Positions 8,960 to 17,139 of a stretch of 42,495 nt of DNA are shown one piece after another. The stretch comes from Pseudomonas kilonensis. GTDB taxonomy: Bacteria > Pseudomonadota > Gammaproteobacteria > Pseudomonadales > Pseudomonadaceae. The stretch covers positions 1 through 42,495 of the forward strand of contig NZ_LHVH01000015.1 of NCBI RefSeq assembly GCF_001269885.1, written 5' to 3'. Every line of letters starts with the position of its first letter. Positions within the stretch are counted from its first letter, which is position 1. Below the pieces are notes generated by a model. That model saw only the letters and a list, made by a program, of their open reading frames with translations. It had not been told where the DNA came from and searched no databases. Made by a program: the position numbers and the translations under genes.

Positions 8960-10519
8960 CTACGACTCTTCCGCAGGCCGGGTGGGCGTCGGTTCCGCAG
9001 TGGGTGCCGAATCCTGGCGACGGTTCTCCTGGAACCAGTGCAGGGCGATCAGCAGCAGGGTCGGAACGCCAAGCAATGCGGTGATCAGGAAGAATTTGTG
9101 ATAGCCGAACTTCTCCACCATCACCCCTGAATAACCACCGATCAAGCGCGGCAGCAGCAGCATGATCGAGCTGAGCAGGGCGTATTGGGTGGCGGAGAAT
9201 TTCAGGTTGGTCAGGCTCGACAGGTAGGCGACGAACGCTGACGTGGCCAGGCCGGAGCTGAAGTTGTCCAGGGAAATGGTGACAATCAGCATCTGTACGT
9301 TGGCGCCCATGTCGGCGAGCATCAGGAAGAGGATATTGGTGCCGGCCGAGGCCGCGCCGCCGATGAACAGAATTGGCAGGATGCCGAAGCGCACGATCAG
9401 CAGGCCGCCCATGCCGGCGCCGACGAGGGTCATGATCAGCCCGAAAATCTTGCTGACGCTGGCGATCTGGTCCTTGGTGAAGCCCTGGTCGATGTAGAAC
9501 ACGTTGGCCATGACGCCCATGACCGTGTCGGACATCCGATAGGTTGCGATCAGCCCGAGCAGCAGCAAGGCTTGCCAGCGGTAGCGCAGGATGAAGTCGT
9601 TGACCGGCGTCAGCACCGGCGCCAGCCCTCGGCGGCCCATGGCCGACAGGCACAGGGCCGTCAGGATGATATAGAGGATGGCCCGCAGAAACGCGCGGTC
9701 TTCGAGCAGCAGGTCGAGCAGGCTGACGCCCTCGAACAGCACGCTGGCGAAGTCGGTGTTGTAGAGCTGGGTGAACATCGCCGGGACGGACACCAGCAGC
9801 ACGATCAGCACGAATACCGACGCCAGTTGATGCACGAACGTGTAGCGTCCGGCCTGCAATTGGGTGCGCAGCGGCACCGGCGGCTCGCGCATGAACAGCG
9901 AGGTCAGCAACGCCGGGACCATCAATGCGCCGAACAGCAGGTAGGTACCGGCCCAGGCCGAGTGTTTGTAGTTGAAGCCGGTGGAGCCAAACCCTTCGGC
10001 GAAGAACAGGGCGCCAGCGGTGGCCAACAGCGCGGCGATGCGGTAGCCGGACATGTAGCTGGCGGCGAGGGCCGCCTGCCGGGTGTCGTCGGCGATCTCC
10101 AGGCGATAGGCGTCGACGGCGATGTCCTGCGTCGCAGAGGCGAAGGCGACGATGACGGCGATGGCGATCAACCATGACAGGTGCTTTTGTGGGTCGCAGA
10201 AACCCATGCCGATCAGGCCAAGGATCACCAGGGCCTGGGAGAGCACCAGCCACGAACGGCGACGCCCCAGTTTGCCCAGCAAGGGCAGGCGCCATTGGTC
10301 GAGCAGTGGCGACCAGACCCATTTAAAGGCATACGCCAGGCCGATCAGGCTCGCGTAGCCAATGGTTTCGCGGGCGACGCCGGCTTCGCGCAACCAGACC
10401 GAAAGCGTGGAAAACACCAGCATGTATGGCAAGCCGGCGGCGAAGCCAAGCAGCAACAGCACGAGCGTCGAAGGGCTGGCATAGGCGGCGAGGGCGGCGC
10501 GCCAGGTTTTACGGGGCAT
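8960..10519 (-). CDS. ampG: AmpG-type muropeptide permease (MFS)
   Basis: This 519-residue membrane protein has at least 12 hydrophobic helices. It carries the AmpG-type N-terminal pattern (GFAAGLPYMLVFSTLSVWLREAG), the helix 2-3 region GLAYAFKWVWSPLLDQ, and ASATQDIAVDAYRLE in helix 5. AmpG imports GlcNAc-anhydroMurNAc peptides from the periplasm for wall recycling, which also feeds AmpR-dependent ampC induction. It is upstream of proS on the same strand with a 129-bp gap. Pseudomonads can carry two AmpG-like permeases; this one looks like the classical type. Confidence 0.9.
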   Translation of the reverse strand: MPRKTWRAALAAYASPSTLVLLLLGFAAGLPYMLVFSTLSVWLREAGVARETIGYASLIGLAYAFKWVWSPLLDQWRLPLLGKLGRRRSWLVLSQALVILGLIGMGFCDPQKHLSWLIAIAVIVAFASATQDIAVDAYRLEIADDTRQAALAASYMSGYRIAALLATAGALFFAEGFGSTGFNYKHSAWAGTYLLFGALMVPALLTSLFMREPPVPLRTQLQAGRYTFVHQLASVFVLIVLLVSVPAMFTQLYNTDFASVLFEGVSLLDLLLEDRAFLRAILYIILTALCLSAMGRRGLAPVLTPVNDFILRYRWQALLLLGLIATYRMSDTVMGVMANVFYIDQGFTKDQIASVSKIFGLIMTLVGAGMGGLLIVRFGILPILFIGGAASAGTNILFLMLADMGANVQMLIVTISLDNFSSGLATSAFVAYLSSLTNLKFSATQYALLSSIMLLLPRLIGGYSGVMVEKFGYHKFFLITALLGVPTLLLIALHWFQENRRQDSAPTAEPTPTRPAEES

Positions 10520-10563
10520 GGGCTGGAGTCTGCCTCAAAAATTGCGAAAACAAAGCGCGCACT

Positions 10564-10917
10564 CTAACCGCTGTGCTCTACCGGGCGCCAGCCATGGCGC
10601 TGAATATCAACACGATTGTTCAGGACACTGATCCCTTCCAGGCGCAGGCGGGCGCGCTGTTCATCGCCTGAGGCGCTGCCCGCCGGCAGGCTGATCCGAC
10701 CGCCGGCAGCCAAGACCCGGTGCCAGGGCAGCTTGGTGTCGTTCGGCAACTGGCTGAGGGTTCGCCCGACCCAGCGCGCCGCGCGGCCCAGGCCGGCCAT
10801 TTCAGCGAGTTGGCCATAGGTGACCACCTTGCCCGCTGGCACTTGTGCCAGGGTCAGGTAAAGGGTGGTGCGGCGGATTTGGGCGGCGTTCTCGGTGCCC
10901 GCTGGGGTGTCAGTCAC
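10564..10917 (-). CDS. Alkyltransferase-like protein (ATL; MGMT family without the acceptor cysteine)
   Basis: The 117-residue protein is the DNA-binding domain of O6-alkylguanine-DNA alkyltransferase alone. The active-site PCHRV motif reads PWHRV (64-68), with Trp65 in place of the acceptor Cys. That is the defining change of ATL proteins (E. coli YbaZ/Atl), which flip out alkylated guanine and flag it for nucleotide excision repair without removing the alkyl group. The helix-turn-helix (TYGQLAEMAGLGRAARWVG, with the Arg finger) is intact. The start is GTG 10917, with AGGA about 9 bp upstream. It is a single gene divergent from the DUF481 gene. Confidence 0.88.
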   Translation of the reverse strand: MTDTPAGTENAAQIRRTTLYLTLAQVPAGKVVTYGQLAEMAGLGRAARWVGRTLSQLPNDTKLPWHRVLAAGGRISLPAGSASGDEQRARLRLEGISVLNNRVDIQRHGWRPVEHSG

Positions 10918-11074
10918 GTAGAGGGTTCCTGAGTGGGTGTCCGTCTGTAGATTAATTCCTACAGGACTGGTTGAAAAATGAACTCATCAGTCCTACACAG
11001 GTCATTCCTTGCTGAGGTGTCATCCTGGGGGATAATGCCGCCTTTTCACCGTAAACTTGAGCCCTTTATCGCTT

Positions 11075-12082
11075 ATGTTGTCTAGAACCCTGCTATGCCT
11101 GGCTGTGGCCAGCGCCTCCATGCCCTTGCTTGCCGACACTGTCTGGTTGAAGAATGGGGACAAACTCAGTGGCAAGATTACCGTTTTCGATGGCGGCAAG
11201 TTGCTGATCCAGACCGATTACGCCGGTGCGATTCCCATCGACTGGAAACAGGTCAAGACCCTGGAGAGTGACCAGCAGCTCCTGGTCAAGCAGGATGCCT
11301 ACACCGGCGAGAAGGCCAAAGCGTTGCAGGCGGCCGAGGATGGCAAGGTCACCTTGGCCAACGGTGATGCGCCCAAGACCGTTGAGCTGGCCAGTATCCA
11401 GCAGATCCTCAAACCCAAACCGGTGGTCGAGGACCTGGTGTGGAAGGGCAATATCGATGCCGCGCTGGATTATCAGCGTGCGGAAAAAGACACCGACGAT
11501 TACGACGTCGATTTCAAGACCTCGGCGCGCCACGGCAGATGGCGGCACACCGCCGAAGGCGAATACAACCGTGAATTCCAGGATGATGTGGTTTCCGCCG
11601 ATAACTGGCGCCTGGAGTATTCCCTCGACCGGTTCATCACCGACAAGTGGTTCTGGCAAGGCCGCTTGAACTACAAGCGTGACAAAGTCGAAGACCTGGC
11701 GCGCCAGCGCGTGGTGGGTACCGGTCCGGGCTACCAGTTCTGGGATGACGAGTTGGGGGCTTTCTCGTTGGGCTCTCTGCTCAACCGCACCGACTATGAA
11801 TACCGCGACGGTGGAACGGACAACTTCTATTCCGTGGCCATGAAGTGGGACTACAACCGCTACCTGATTGGCAAGCGCGTCGAGTTCTTCACCAATGGCG
11901 AAGTGGGCAAGCCGCTGTCCGGCGTGGCGGATTACGCCTATGACGCCGAGATGGGGCTGCGCTACAAGGTCACCGACTGGGCGTCGCTCAATCTCAAGGC
12001 GGAGAAGGATGTCATCGAGGGCACCGAAGACAGCGACTTGAGCAAGACGCGTTACACGGCCGGGTTTGGCGTGACCTGGTAA
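11075..12082 (+). CDS. DUF481-family outer membrane protein
   Basis: From ATG 11075 the protein has 335 residues and a clear Sec signal (MLSRTLLCLAVASASMPLLA, cleavage near LADT). An N-terminal beta segment (DTVWLKNGDKLSGKI) precedes a C-terminal half of alternating aromatic beta-strands (WRLEYSLDRFITDKWFWQGRLNY, TRYTAGFGVTW). It ends in Trp, as outer membrane beta-barrels often do. This is the DUF481 (YdiY-like) family, whose function is not firmly known. A TTG six codons upstream is possible but would put extra residues before the signal peptide. Confidence 0.85.
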   Translation: MLSRTLLCLAVASASMPLLADTVWLKNGDKLSGKITVFDGGKLLIQTDYAGAIPIDWKQVKTLESDQQLLVKQDAYTGEKAKALQAAEDGKVTLANGDAPKTVELASIQQILKPKPVVEDLVWKGNIDAALDYQRAEKDTDDYDVDFKTSARHGRWRHTAEGEYNREFQDDVVSADNWRLEYSLDRFITDKWFWQGRLNYKRDKVEDLARQRVVGTGPGYQFWDDELGAFSLGSLLNRTDYEYRDGGTDNFYSVAMKWDYNRYLIGKRVEFFTNGEVGKPLSGVADYAYDAEMGLRYKVTDWASLNLKAEKDVIEGTEDSDLSKTRYTAGFGVTW

Positions 12083-12105
12083 CCCCGGGCTGACCAACAA
12101 GTCAA

Positions 12106-12194
12106 TGTGGGAGCGGGCTTGCTCGCGAAAGCGGTGTGTCAGTCAACGAAAATGTTGCTGGTCCATCGCTTTCGCGAGCAAGCCCGCTCCCACA
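12106..12194. repeat. REP doublet
   Basis: TGTGGGAGCGGGCTTGCTCGCGAAAGCG pairs with CGCTTTCGCGAGCAAGCCCGCTCCCACA around a 33-bp centre. It lies between the converging DUF481 and cold-shock genes. Confidence 0.92.
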
Positions 12195-12226
12195 TTATTT
12201 TTTGTGCCTGCAAAACTGACAGGCAC

Positions 12227-12258
12227 AAAAAAGCCCCGCTTTTGAGGGCGGGGCCTTT
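12227..12258 (-). terminator. Bidirectional terminator, cold-shock gene and DUF481 gene
   Basis: The stem GCCCCGC (12233-12239) / GCGGGGC (12248-12254) is flanked by A6 on the left and TTTT on the right, so it can end transcripts from both sides. A second hairpin (TGTGCCTG/CAGGCACA, 12203-12227) adjoins it on the left. Confidence 0.85.
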
Positions 12259-12276
12259 TACTAAAGCAAGGACAAG

Positions 12277-12486
12277 TTAGATAACTTGAACTTCTTCAGC
12301 TTGCATGCCTTTCTGACCGCGGGTAGCGATGAAAGAAACCTGTTGGCCTTCTTTCAGGCTTTTGAAGCCGTCGGATTGGATAGCTTTGAAGTGAACGAAC
12401 AGGTCGTCACCGGATTGTGGGGTGATGAAGCCGAAGCCTTTTTCATCGTTGAACCACTTAACGGTACCGGTTTGGCGATTAGACAT
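12277..12486 (-). CDS. Cold-shock protein, CspA family
   Basis: The 69-residue protein is one cold-shock domain. RNP1 (KGFGFI) and RNP2 (LFVHF) bind single-stranded RNA or DNA. It starts [15 protein letters not shown] as in CapB/CspD-like proteins of Pseudomonas. A strong ribosome-binding site (AAGGAG) lies 7 bp before ATG 12486. The leader towards dcd is unusually long for this genome, which suits the long regulatory leaders of csp genes, but I could not define a cold-box or promoter. Confidence 0.95.
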   Translation of the reverse strand: MSNRQTGTVKWFNDEKGFGFITPQSGDDLFVHFKAIQSDGFKSLKEGQQVSFIATRGQKGMQAEEVQVI

Positions 12487-12840
12487 GGTGTAACTCCTTG
12501 AACAAAGATAACTGCGACTCAGGAAGAACCCTGGCCGAGACTGAGTGCAAAGAGCAGGAAAAATTCTTGTAGATGGTTGGATCGAAATTCAACATATCGT
12601 GTAGAGATTCTCAGTGACACAAGCAACACAGTGGCGCCACCTTAACCCTTTTTCCAGAATGTGCCAATGGTCTTTGCGAAGGTTTCTCTTATTTGGTGAC
12701 TGACGGCGCTGGCGATGGCCGGCAGGACCCGGAAATCAAGGTGGATCGGCGAGATTTGCGCGCCGTGCTTTGAACCCTGCCCCGCGCCCCGGTAAGATGC
12801 CGGACGTATTTTTTCCACCTCGCTATTTCAGGAAACCGCC
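12487..12840. other. Divergent intergenic region between csp and dcd
   Basis: This 354-bp stretch has no credible ORF. It must hold the csp leader and promoter (minus) and the dcd promoter (plus). The csp-proximal ~200 bp is AT-richer than the surroundings, consistent with a csp 5' leader. No repeat or clear operator is visible. Confidence 0.5.
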
Positions 12841-13407
12841 ATGAGCATCAAATCGGACAAGTGGATTCGCCGCATGGCGCAAGAGCACGGCATGATCGAG
12901 CCCTTCGTCGAACGCCAGATGCGTGGCGAAGGCGCCGACCGGCTGATCTCTTTCGGTGTCTCCAGCTACGGCTACGACGTGCGCTGCGCCGACGAATTCA
13001 AGGTGTTCACCAATATCAATTCGGCGACCGTCGACCCGAAGAACTTCGACGAGAAGAGCTTCGTCGACGTCAAGAGCGACGTTTGCATCATCCCGCCGAA
13101 CTCCTTCGCCCTGGCCCGCACCGTCGAGTACTTCCGCATTCCGCGCAACGTACTGACCATCTGCCTGGGCAAGAGCACCTACGCCCGTTGCGGCATTATC
13201 GTCAACGTCACGCCGCTGGAACCCGAGTGGGAAGGTCACGTGACCCTGGAATTTTCCAACACTACGACCCTGCCGGCGAAGATCTACGCCAACGAAGGTG
13301 TGGCGCAGATGCTGTTCCTGGAATCCGATGAAGAGTGTGAAGTTTCCTACAAGGATCGTGGCGGCAAGTACCAGGGCCAGCGCGGTGTGACGCTGCCGCG
13401 TACCTGA
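12841..13407 (+). CDS. dcd: dCTP deaminase
   Basis: The 188-residue protein matches the usual Dcd length. Conserved stretches are SSYGYDVRC near residue 40, the catalytic segment [31 protein letters not shown] (Ser/Arg and the general-base Glu), and the C-terminal [13 protein letters not shown] lid. It deaminates dCTP to dUTP, supplying dUMP for dTMP synthesis; the enzyme is a cytoplasmic trimer. ATG 12841 follows CAGGAAACCGCC, a good ribosome-binding site. Confidence 0.97.
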   Translation: MSIKSDKWIRRMAQEHGMIEPFVERQMRGEGADRLISFGVSSYGYDVRCADEFKVFTNINSATVDPKNFDEKSFVDVKSDVCIIPPNSFALARTVEYFRIPRNVLTICLGKSTYARCGIIVNVTPLEPEWEGHVTLEFSNTTTLPAKIYANEGVAQMLFLESDEECEVSYKDRGGKYQGQRGVTLPRT

Positions 13408-13434
13408 TTCTGACGAACTGTTGGAATTCCTGGG

Positions 13435-13470
13435 CGGGCAGACACTCTATTGCGTGTACTGCCCGTTTTT
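13435..13470 (+). terminator. Terminator of dcd
   Basis: The stem CGGGCAG-ACAC / GTGT-(A)-CTGCCCG is followed by TTTTT. It lies 28 bp after the dcd stop. Confidence 0.85.
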
Positions 13471-13506
13471 GCGTCAGCGCAACGGGCTTCGCCCAGGAGT
13501 TGCTCT

Positions 13507-13713
13507 ATGAAGATCGATCCGCGAATCAGTGCCGAACTGGCAAGGCTTGAGCCCAACCAGATCGGCGTCATGGCCTGGTCGTTGCTGGCCCATCCTGTCG
13601 AAGCGGCGGGTGGCATCCCCGGCCAACCCGATCCTGACTCCCCCAACGAACAGCCTACCGAACCGGGCGAACCTACCCTGCCGGACGAGCCGCCTCCTGC
13701 GCCTGTTGCCTGA
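13507..13713 (+). CDS. Small proline-rich hypothetical protein
   Basis: This 68-residue ORF starts at ATG 13507, preceded by CCAGGAG at a good distance. The first ~35 residues (MKIDPRISAELARLEPNQIG..) look like a short folded helix. The last ~33 are a disordered Pro/Glu tail (PGQPDPDSPNEQPTEPGEPTLPDEPPP). It sits between the dcd terminator and its own strong terminator, so it is a separate transcript. I know of no function. A longer upstream start would run into the dcd terminator and is unlikely. Confidence 0.65.
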   Translation: MKIDPRISAELARLEPNQIGVMAWSLLAHPVEAAGGIPGQPDPDSPNEQPTEPGEPTLPDEPPPAPVA

Positions 13714-13719
13714 TGAACC

Positions 13720-13755
13720 ATGGCCCGTGGCCTGTTTTTTCAGGCCACGGGCCAT
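13720..13755 (+). terminator. Strong terminator after the small proline-rich ORF
   Basis: A perfect 15-bp inverted repeat (ATGGCCCGTGGCCTG / CAGGCCACGGGCCAT) encloses a TTTTTT loop. The T-tract is in the loop and only ATTTCGTT follows, so it may act more as an RNA-stabilising hairpin than a canonical terminator. Confidence 0.7.
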
Positions 13756-13898
13756 ATTTCGTTAATAGGTACTGAATCACTGATTTGCGAAGTTGTTGGA
13801 TGTCGCCATGCCTGCCGTGTGCGTCCTGGAAGTCCTTCTCCAGTGACGACCATGGCGGGATGCGAAAGGTCTTATGCAAGATATCGTGGCGAGCGTGC

Positions 13899-14005
13899 TT
13901 TTGTGGCGAGGGAGCTTGCTCCCACTGGGCTGCGAAGCAGCCCCTGGATCTGGATGACACGCTGCAAGGGAAGGCTGCGCCTCCAGCGGGAGCAAGCTCT
14001 CATGG
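13899..14005. repeat. Palindromic repeat, GTGGCGAGGGAGC family
   Basis: GAGGGAGCTTGCTCCCACTGGGCTGCGAAGCAGCCCC faces CGCCTCCAGCGGGAGCAAGCTC. The two ends pair through GAGCTTGCTCCC/GGGAGCAAGCTC, and GGGCTGC-GAA-GCAGCCC is an internal hairpin. It is related to the element at 14095-14242 but distinct from the GTGGGAGC REP class. Confidence 0.75.
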
Positions 14006-14094
14006 AACAAATTACAACTTGCTGATTTTTAATAAAAAAAATTTCTGCTGAAATAAGTCGGCCATGTGTCTCAGGTAGGTAAGAACACTCCCTT

Positions 14095-14242
14095 TGTGGC
14101 GAGGGGATTTAGCGAAACGTCGCACCGCCCCGCTGGGCTGCGCAGCAGCCCCCAAAACCAGGCAACTCGGTGTGCCAGGAAGATTGAGTTGACTGCTTTA
14201 GGGCCGCTGCGCGCCCCAGCGGGGATAAATCCCCTCGCCACA
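14095..14242. repeat. Palindromic repeat, GTGGCGAGGGGATTT family
   Basis: A perfect 16-bp terminal inverted repeat (TGTGGCGAGGGGATTT / AAATCCCCTCGCCACA) encloses inner arms CCCCGCTGGG...CCCAGCGGGG and the hairpin GGGCTGCGCAGCAGCCC. A further half unit (CGGGGGCTCCCTCGCCACA) follows at about 14284-14302. Overall, 13756-14504 holds only such repeats and no supportable gene. Confidence 0.8.
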
Positions 14243-14348
14243 GGTCCTTGTTCCCTGCGCGACAGCGCAGCGTCGAAGACGCGGCGGGGGCTCCCTCGCC
14301 ACAAAAGCAGCGCCTGGCGCCGAATGCCAGTCAGTTAAGCAGCAAACC

Positions 14349-14441
14349 TGTGGGAGCAAAGCTTGCTCGCGATTGCGGTAAGCCAGCCGACTAAGATATT
14401 GGCGACTCTGCCGCTATCGCGAGCAAGCTTTGCTCCCACAG
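14349..14441. repeat. REP doublet
   Basis: TGTGGGAGCAAAGCTTGCTCGCGAT pairs with ATCGCGAGCAAGCTTTGCTCCCACA. It lies just downstream of aotP. Confidence 0.92.
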
Positions 14442-14504
14442 GATTTATGCCGTTTGTTCCTAACTGACAGGCATTGGCGCCTCCTTTTCAGGGGAGTCCG
14501 GAAT

Positions 14505-15269
14505 TTATTTCAGGTTGCCACTGAGAAACTGCTTGAGCCGTTCGCTGGTGGGGTTGCCCAATACGTCTTCCGGCCTGCCTTCTTCTTCCACCAGGCCCTG
14601 GTGCAGGAACAGCACCTGGTTGGAGACTTTGCGGGCGAAGCTCATTTCGTGGGTCACCATGATCATGGTCCGGCCTTCCTCAGCCAGGCCCTGGATCACC
14701 TTCAGCACTTCGCCCACCAGCTCCGGGTCCAGGGCCGAGGTGGGTTCGTCGAACAGCATCACCTCCGGCTCCATCGCCAGGGCGCGGGCAATGGCCACGC
14801 GCTGTTGCTGGCCGCCGGAGAGGAACGCCGGGTATTGCTCGGCGACGCGTGCCGGCAAGCCGACCTTGTCGAGGTAGCGACGGGCGCGGTCATCCGCTTC
14901 CTGCTTGCTCACCCCCAACACCCGGCGCGGCGCCATGGTGATGTTCTCCAGCACGCTCATGTGGCTCCACAGGTTGAAGTGCTGGAACACCATGGCCAGG
15001 CGCGTGCGCAGGCGCTGCAGTTCGTCGGCGTCGGCCACGTGCATGCCGTGGCGGTCCTTGATCATCCGGATCGGCTGGCCGTCCAGGCTCATGGCGCCGT
15101 CGTTGGGTTGTTCCAGGAAGTTGATGCAGCGCAGAAAGGTACTTTTACCCGAGCCGCTGGCGCCGATGAGGCTGATGACGTCGCCGGTCTTGGCCTTGAG
15201 CGAAACGCCCTTGAGCACTTCATGTTCGCCATAGCTTTTGTGCAGGCCTTCGATGGTCAGTTTGTACAT
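14505..15269 (-). CDS. aotP: Arginine/ornithine ABC transporter, ATP-binding subunit
   Basis: From ATG 15269 ([14 protein letters not shown]) the protein has 254 residues. It carries Walker A GASGSGKS, the signature LSGGQQQR, and Walker [14 protein letters not shown]. This is the HisP/polar amino acid class. It drives uptake through AotQ/AotM at the cytoplasmic face. It is last in aotJ-Q-M-O-P, 13 bp after aotO. An upstream in-frame extension would overlap aotO and is rejected. In P. aeruginosa argR follows this gene; here the next 790 bp contain only repeats. Confidence 0.93.
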   Translation of the reverse strand: MYKLTIEGLHKSYGEHEVLKGVSLKAKTGDVISLIGASGSGKSTFLRCINFLEQPNDGAMSLDGQPIRMIKDRHGMHVADADELQRLRTRLAMVFQHFNLWSHMSVLENITMAPRRVLGVSKQEADDRARRYLDKVGLPARVAEQYPAFLSGGQQQRVAIARALAMEPEVMLFDEPTSALDPELVGEVLKVIQGLAEEGRTMIMVTHEMSFARKVSNQVLFLHQGLVEEEGRPEDVLGNPTSERLKQFLSGNLK

Positions 15270-15282
15270 GGAGCATGCATCC

Positions 15283-16401
15283 TCAAGGCGAAAGTAGGTA
15301 GCCGCTGCGGTAGGCTTCGGTGCCGGCGACATGGGCGATCACCATGCCGGCCGTGGCCATGCGGCGCAGCGAACGGGCGTACAGCAGCCCGGCGTTACGG
15401 CAATGAACGGGGGTGACGGTGTCGTTGACCGGGTCGATGACTTCCGCGATCAGTTGCCCCGCCTCCAGGTATTCGCCGGGCAGCGCGCTGTAGACCAGCA
15501 ACCCACCCACGGGCGTCGCCACCGGCTCGACCGCGGCCAGCGGCGTGGCCGGGTAGGGCAGCTCGGGCATGGGCGTCGGTTCGCCGTCGATGGCGCCGAA
15601 ACGGATCAGGTATTGGATCAAGGCCTGGCAGTCGAGGCTCGCCAGCCCGTGGTTGACGTCACCCTGACCACGCAATTCCACAGTGACCGAAAAACTGCCC
15701 AGGGGAATCTCGAAGCGTTCGCCGAAGCGTTCCTTGAGTTGCCACCAGAGCAGGGTGAAGCATTCGTCGAACGATTGGCCGCCCGAATCGGTCGCCAGCA
15801 GGCTGGCCTCGGCACCGATGTAGCGGGCCAGCGGCTCGACCTGTGGCCAGGCTTCGGGCGTGGTGTAGAGGTGGGCCACGGCTTCGAAGTCGCAATGCAG
15901 GTCCAGCACCATGTCGGCGTCGCAGGCCAGCCGCTGCAGGGCCAGGCGCAGGGATTGCAATTGCGTGCCTGGGGTATGCCGGGCGAGGGCGTCGCGCAGG
16001 CTGGTGCGGATCAGCATCAGGTTGTGCTGCGGATCGTCGGTGAGCAGGTCCTGGATTTCGTTGCCGATCTCTTCGCTCAGGTCGATGAAGCGGCGGTTGA
16101 AGTTCTGCCCGCTTTCGGTTTCGTAGCGGCCCAGGGGCACGTCCATCAGCACTTGTTCGAGGCCGATGGGGTTGGCGACGGGCACCAGCACGATCTCGTG
16201 CCGCAGGTGGCCCGACGCTTCGAGTTCGGCCAGGCGCTGCTTGAGATGCCAGGCGACCAGCATGCCCGGCAGTTCATCGGCGTGCAGGGACGCCTGGATA
16301 TAGATTTTGCCGACGGCTTTTTCCGGGCCGAAGTGGAAGCTGTGGATCTTGCGTGCGGTCCCCGGTACCGGGGCCAGCAGGTCATGGATCTGGTGGCGCA
16401 T
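15283..16401 (-). CDS. aotO: Succinylglutamate desuccinylase/aspartoacylase-family protein of the aot operon
   Basis: This 372-residue protein has the zinc carboxypeptidase-like AstE/ASPA fold. Likely zinc ligands are His40 and Glu43 in LHADELPG and His169 in [14 protein letters not shown] (98-105) matches the substrate-binding Asn-Arg pair of the family. The C-terminal ~100 residues form a biotinyl-lipoyl-like beta domain ([18 protein letters not shown]). It is embedded between aotM and aotP as in P. aeruginosa, where it is not needed for transport. I infer an accessory amidohydrolase acting on an N-acyl amino acid; the substrate is unknown. Confidence 0.87.
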   Translation of the reverse strand: MRHQIHDLLAPVPGTARKIHSFHFGPEKAVGKIYIQASLHADELPGMLVAWHLKQRLAELEASGHLRHEIVLVPVANPIGLEQVLMDVPLGRYETESGQNFNRRFIDLSEEIGNEIQDLLTDDPQHNLMLIRTSLRDALARHTPGTQLQSLRLALQRLACDADMVLDLHCDFEAVAHLYTTPEAWPQVEPLARYIGAEASLLATDSGGQSFDECFTLLWWQLKERFGERFEIPLGSFSVTVELRGQGDVNHGLASLDCQALIQYLIRFGAIDGEPTPMPELPYPATPLAAVEPVATPVGGLLVYSALPGEYLEAGQLIAEVIDPVNDTVTPVHCRNAGLLYARSLRRMATAGMVIAHVAGTEAYRSGYLLSP

Positions 16402-16428
16402 GTGCGTGTGTGTCCTGGAACAAAAGCC

Positions 16429-17139
16429 CTAGTGGGTCGGCCCGAGAAAGGCCAGCCAGCGGCGTTCGGCGAGGCGGAAGAGGCCCACCAGTGCAAAGGT
16501 GACGGTCAGGTAGATCAACGCGGCGATCCCGAACGACTGGAACGTCAGGAACGTCGCCGAGTTGGCATCCCGGGCGACTTTCAGCACGTCTGGAACGGTA
16601 GCGGTGAATGCCACGGTCGTCGAGTGCAGCATCAAGATGACTTCGTTGCTGTAATACGGCAGCGAGCGGCGCAGCGCCGACGGCATGATCACGTAGGTGT
16701 ACAGCTTCCAACCGGTCAGGCCGTAGGCCTTGGCTGCTTCCACTTCGCCATGGTTCATGCTGCGAATCGCCCCGGCGAAAATTTCCGTGGTGTAGGCGCA
16801 GGTGTTCAAGGCGAAGGCCAGGATCGTGCAGTTCATCGCATCGCGAAAGAAGCTGTCGAGCATGGGTTGGGCGCGCACCGCCGCGATGCTGTAGATGCCG
16901 GTGTAGCAGATCAGCAGTTGGATATAGAGCGGTGTGCCCCGGAACAGATAGGTGTAGAACTGCACCGGCCAGCGGACGTAGAACTTGGGTGAAACCCGGG
17001 CGATGGACAGCGGGATCGACACCACGAAACCGATCAGCAGCGAGGCGCTGAGCAGCCATAGGGTCATCGCCAGGCCCGTGACGTTGACGCCATCGCTGTA
17101 AAGGAATGGCCGCCAGTACTCTTGCAGAAGTTCGATCAT
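16429..17139 (-). CDS. aotM: Arginine/ornithine ABC transporter, permease subunit
   Basis: The 236-residue inner membrane protein belongs to the HisM class of polar amino acid permeases. Five or so hydrophobic helices are visible, and the EAA loop that docks on the ATPase reads EVEAAKAYGLTGWKLYTYVIMPSALRRSLP. Its ATG overlaps the aotQ stop (ATGA), so the two permease halves are coupled in translation. It works as a heterodimer with AotQ. Confidence 0.93.
   Translation of the reverse strand: MIELLQEYWRPFLYSDGVNVTGLAMTLWLLSASLLIGFVVSIPLSIARVSPKFYVRWPVQFYTYLFRGTPLYIQLLICYTGIYSIAAVRAQPMLDSFFRDAMNCTILAFALNTCAYTTEIFAGAIRSMNHGEVEAAKAYGLTGWKLYTYVIMPSALRRSLPYYSNEVILMLHSTTVAFTATVPDVLKVARDANSATFLTFQSFGIAALIYLTVTFALVGLFRLAERRWLAFLGPTH

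Noticed and set aside
8556..10322. 588-codon minus-strand ORF over ampG and proS
   Set aside because: Out-of-frame shadow, rich in Arg/Pro/His; it crosses two well-supported genes.
12203..12227. TGTGCCTG/CAGGCACA hairpin as a second terminator
   Set aside because: The T-tract precedes rather than follows the stem on both strands; it is more likely an extension of the adjacent terminator region.
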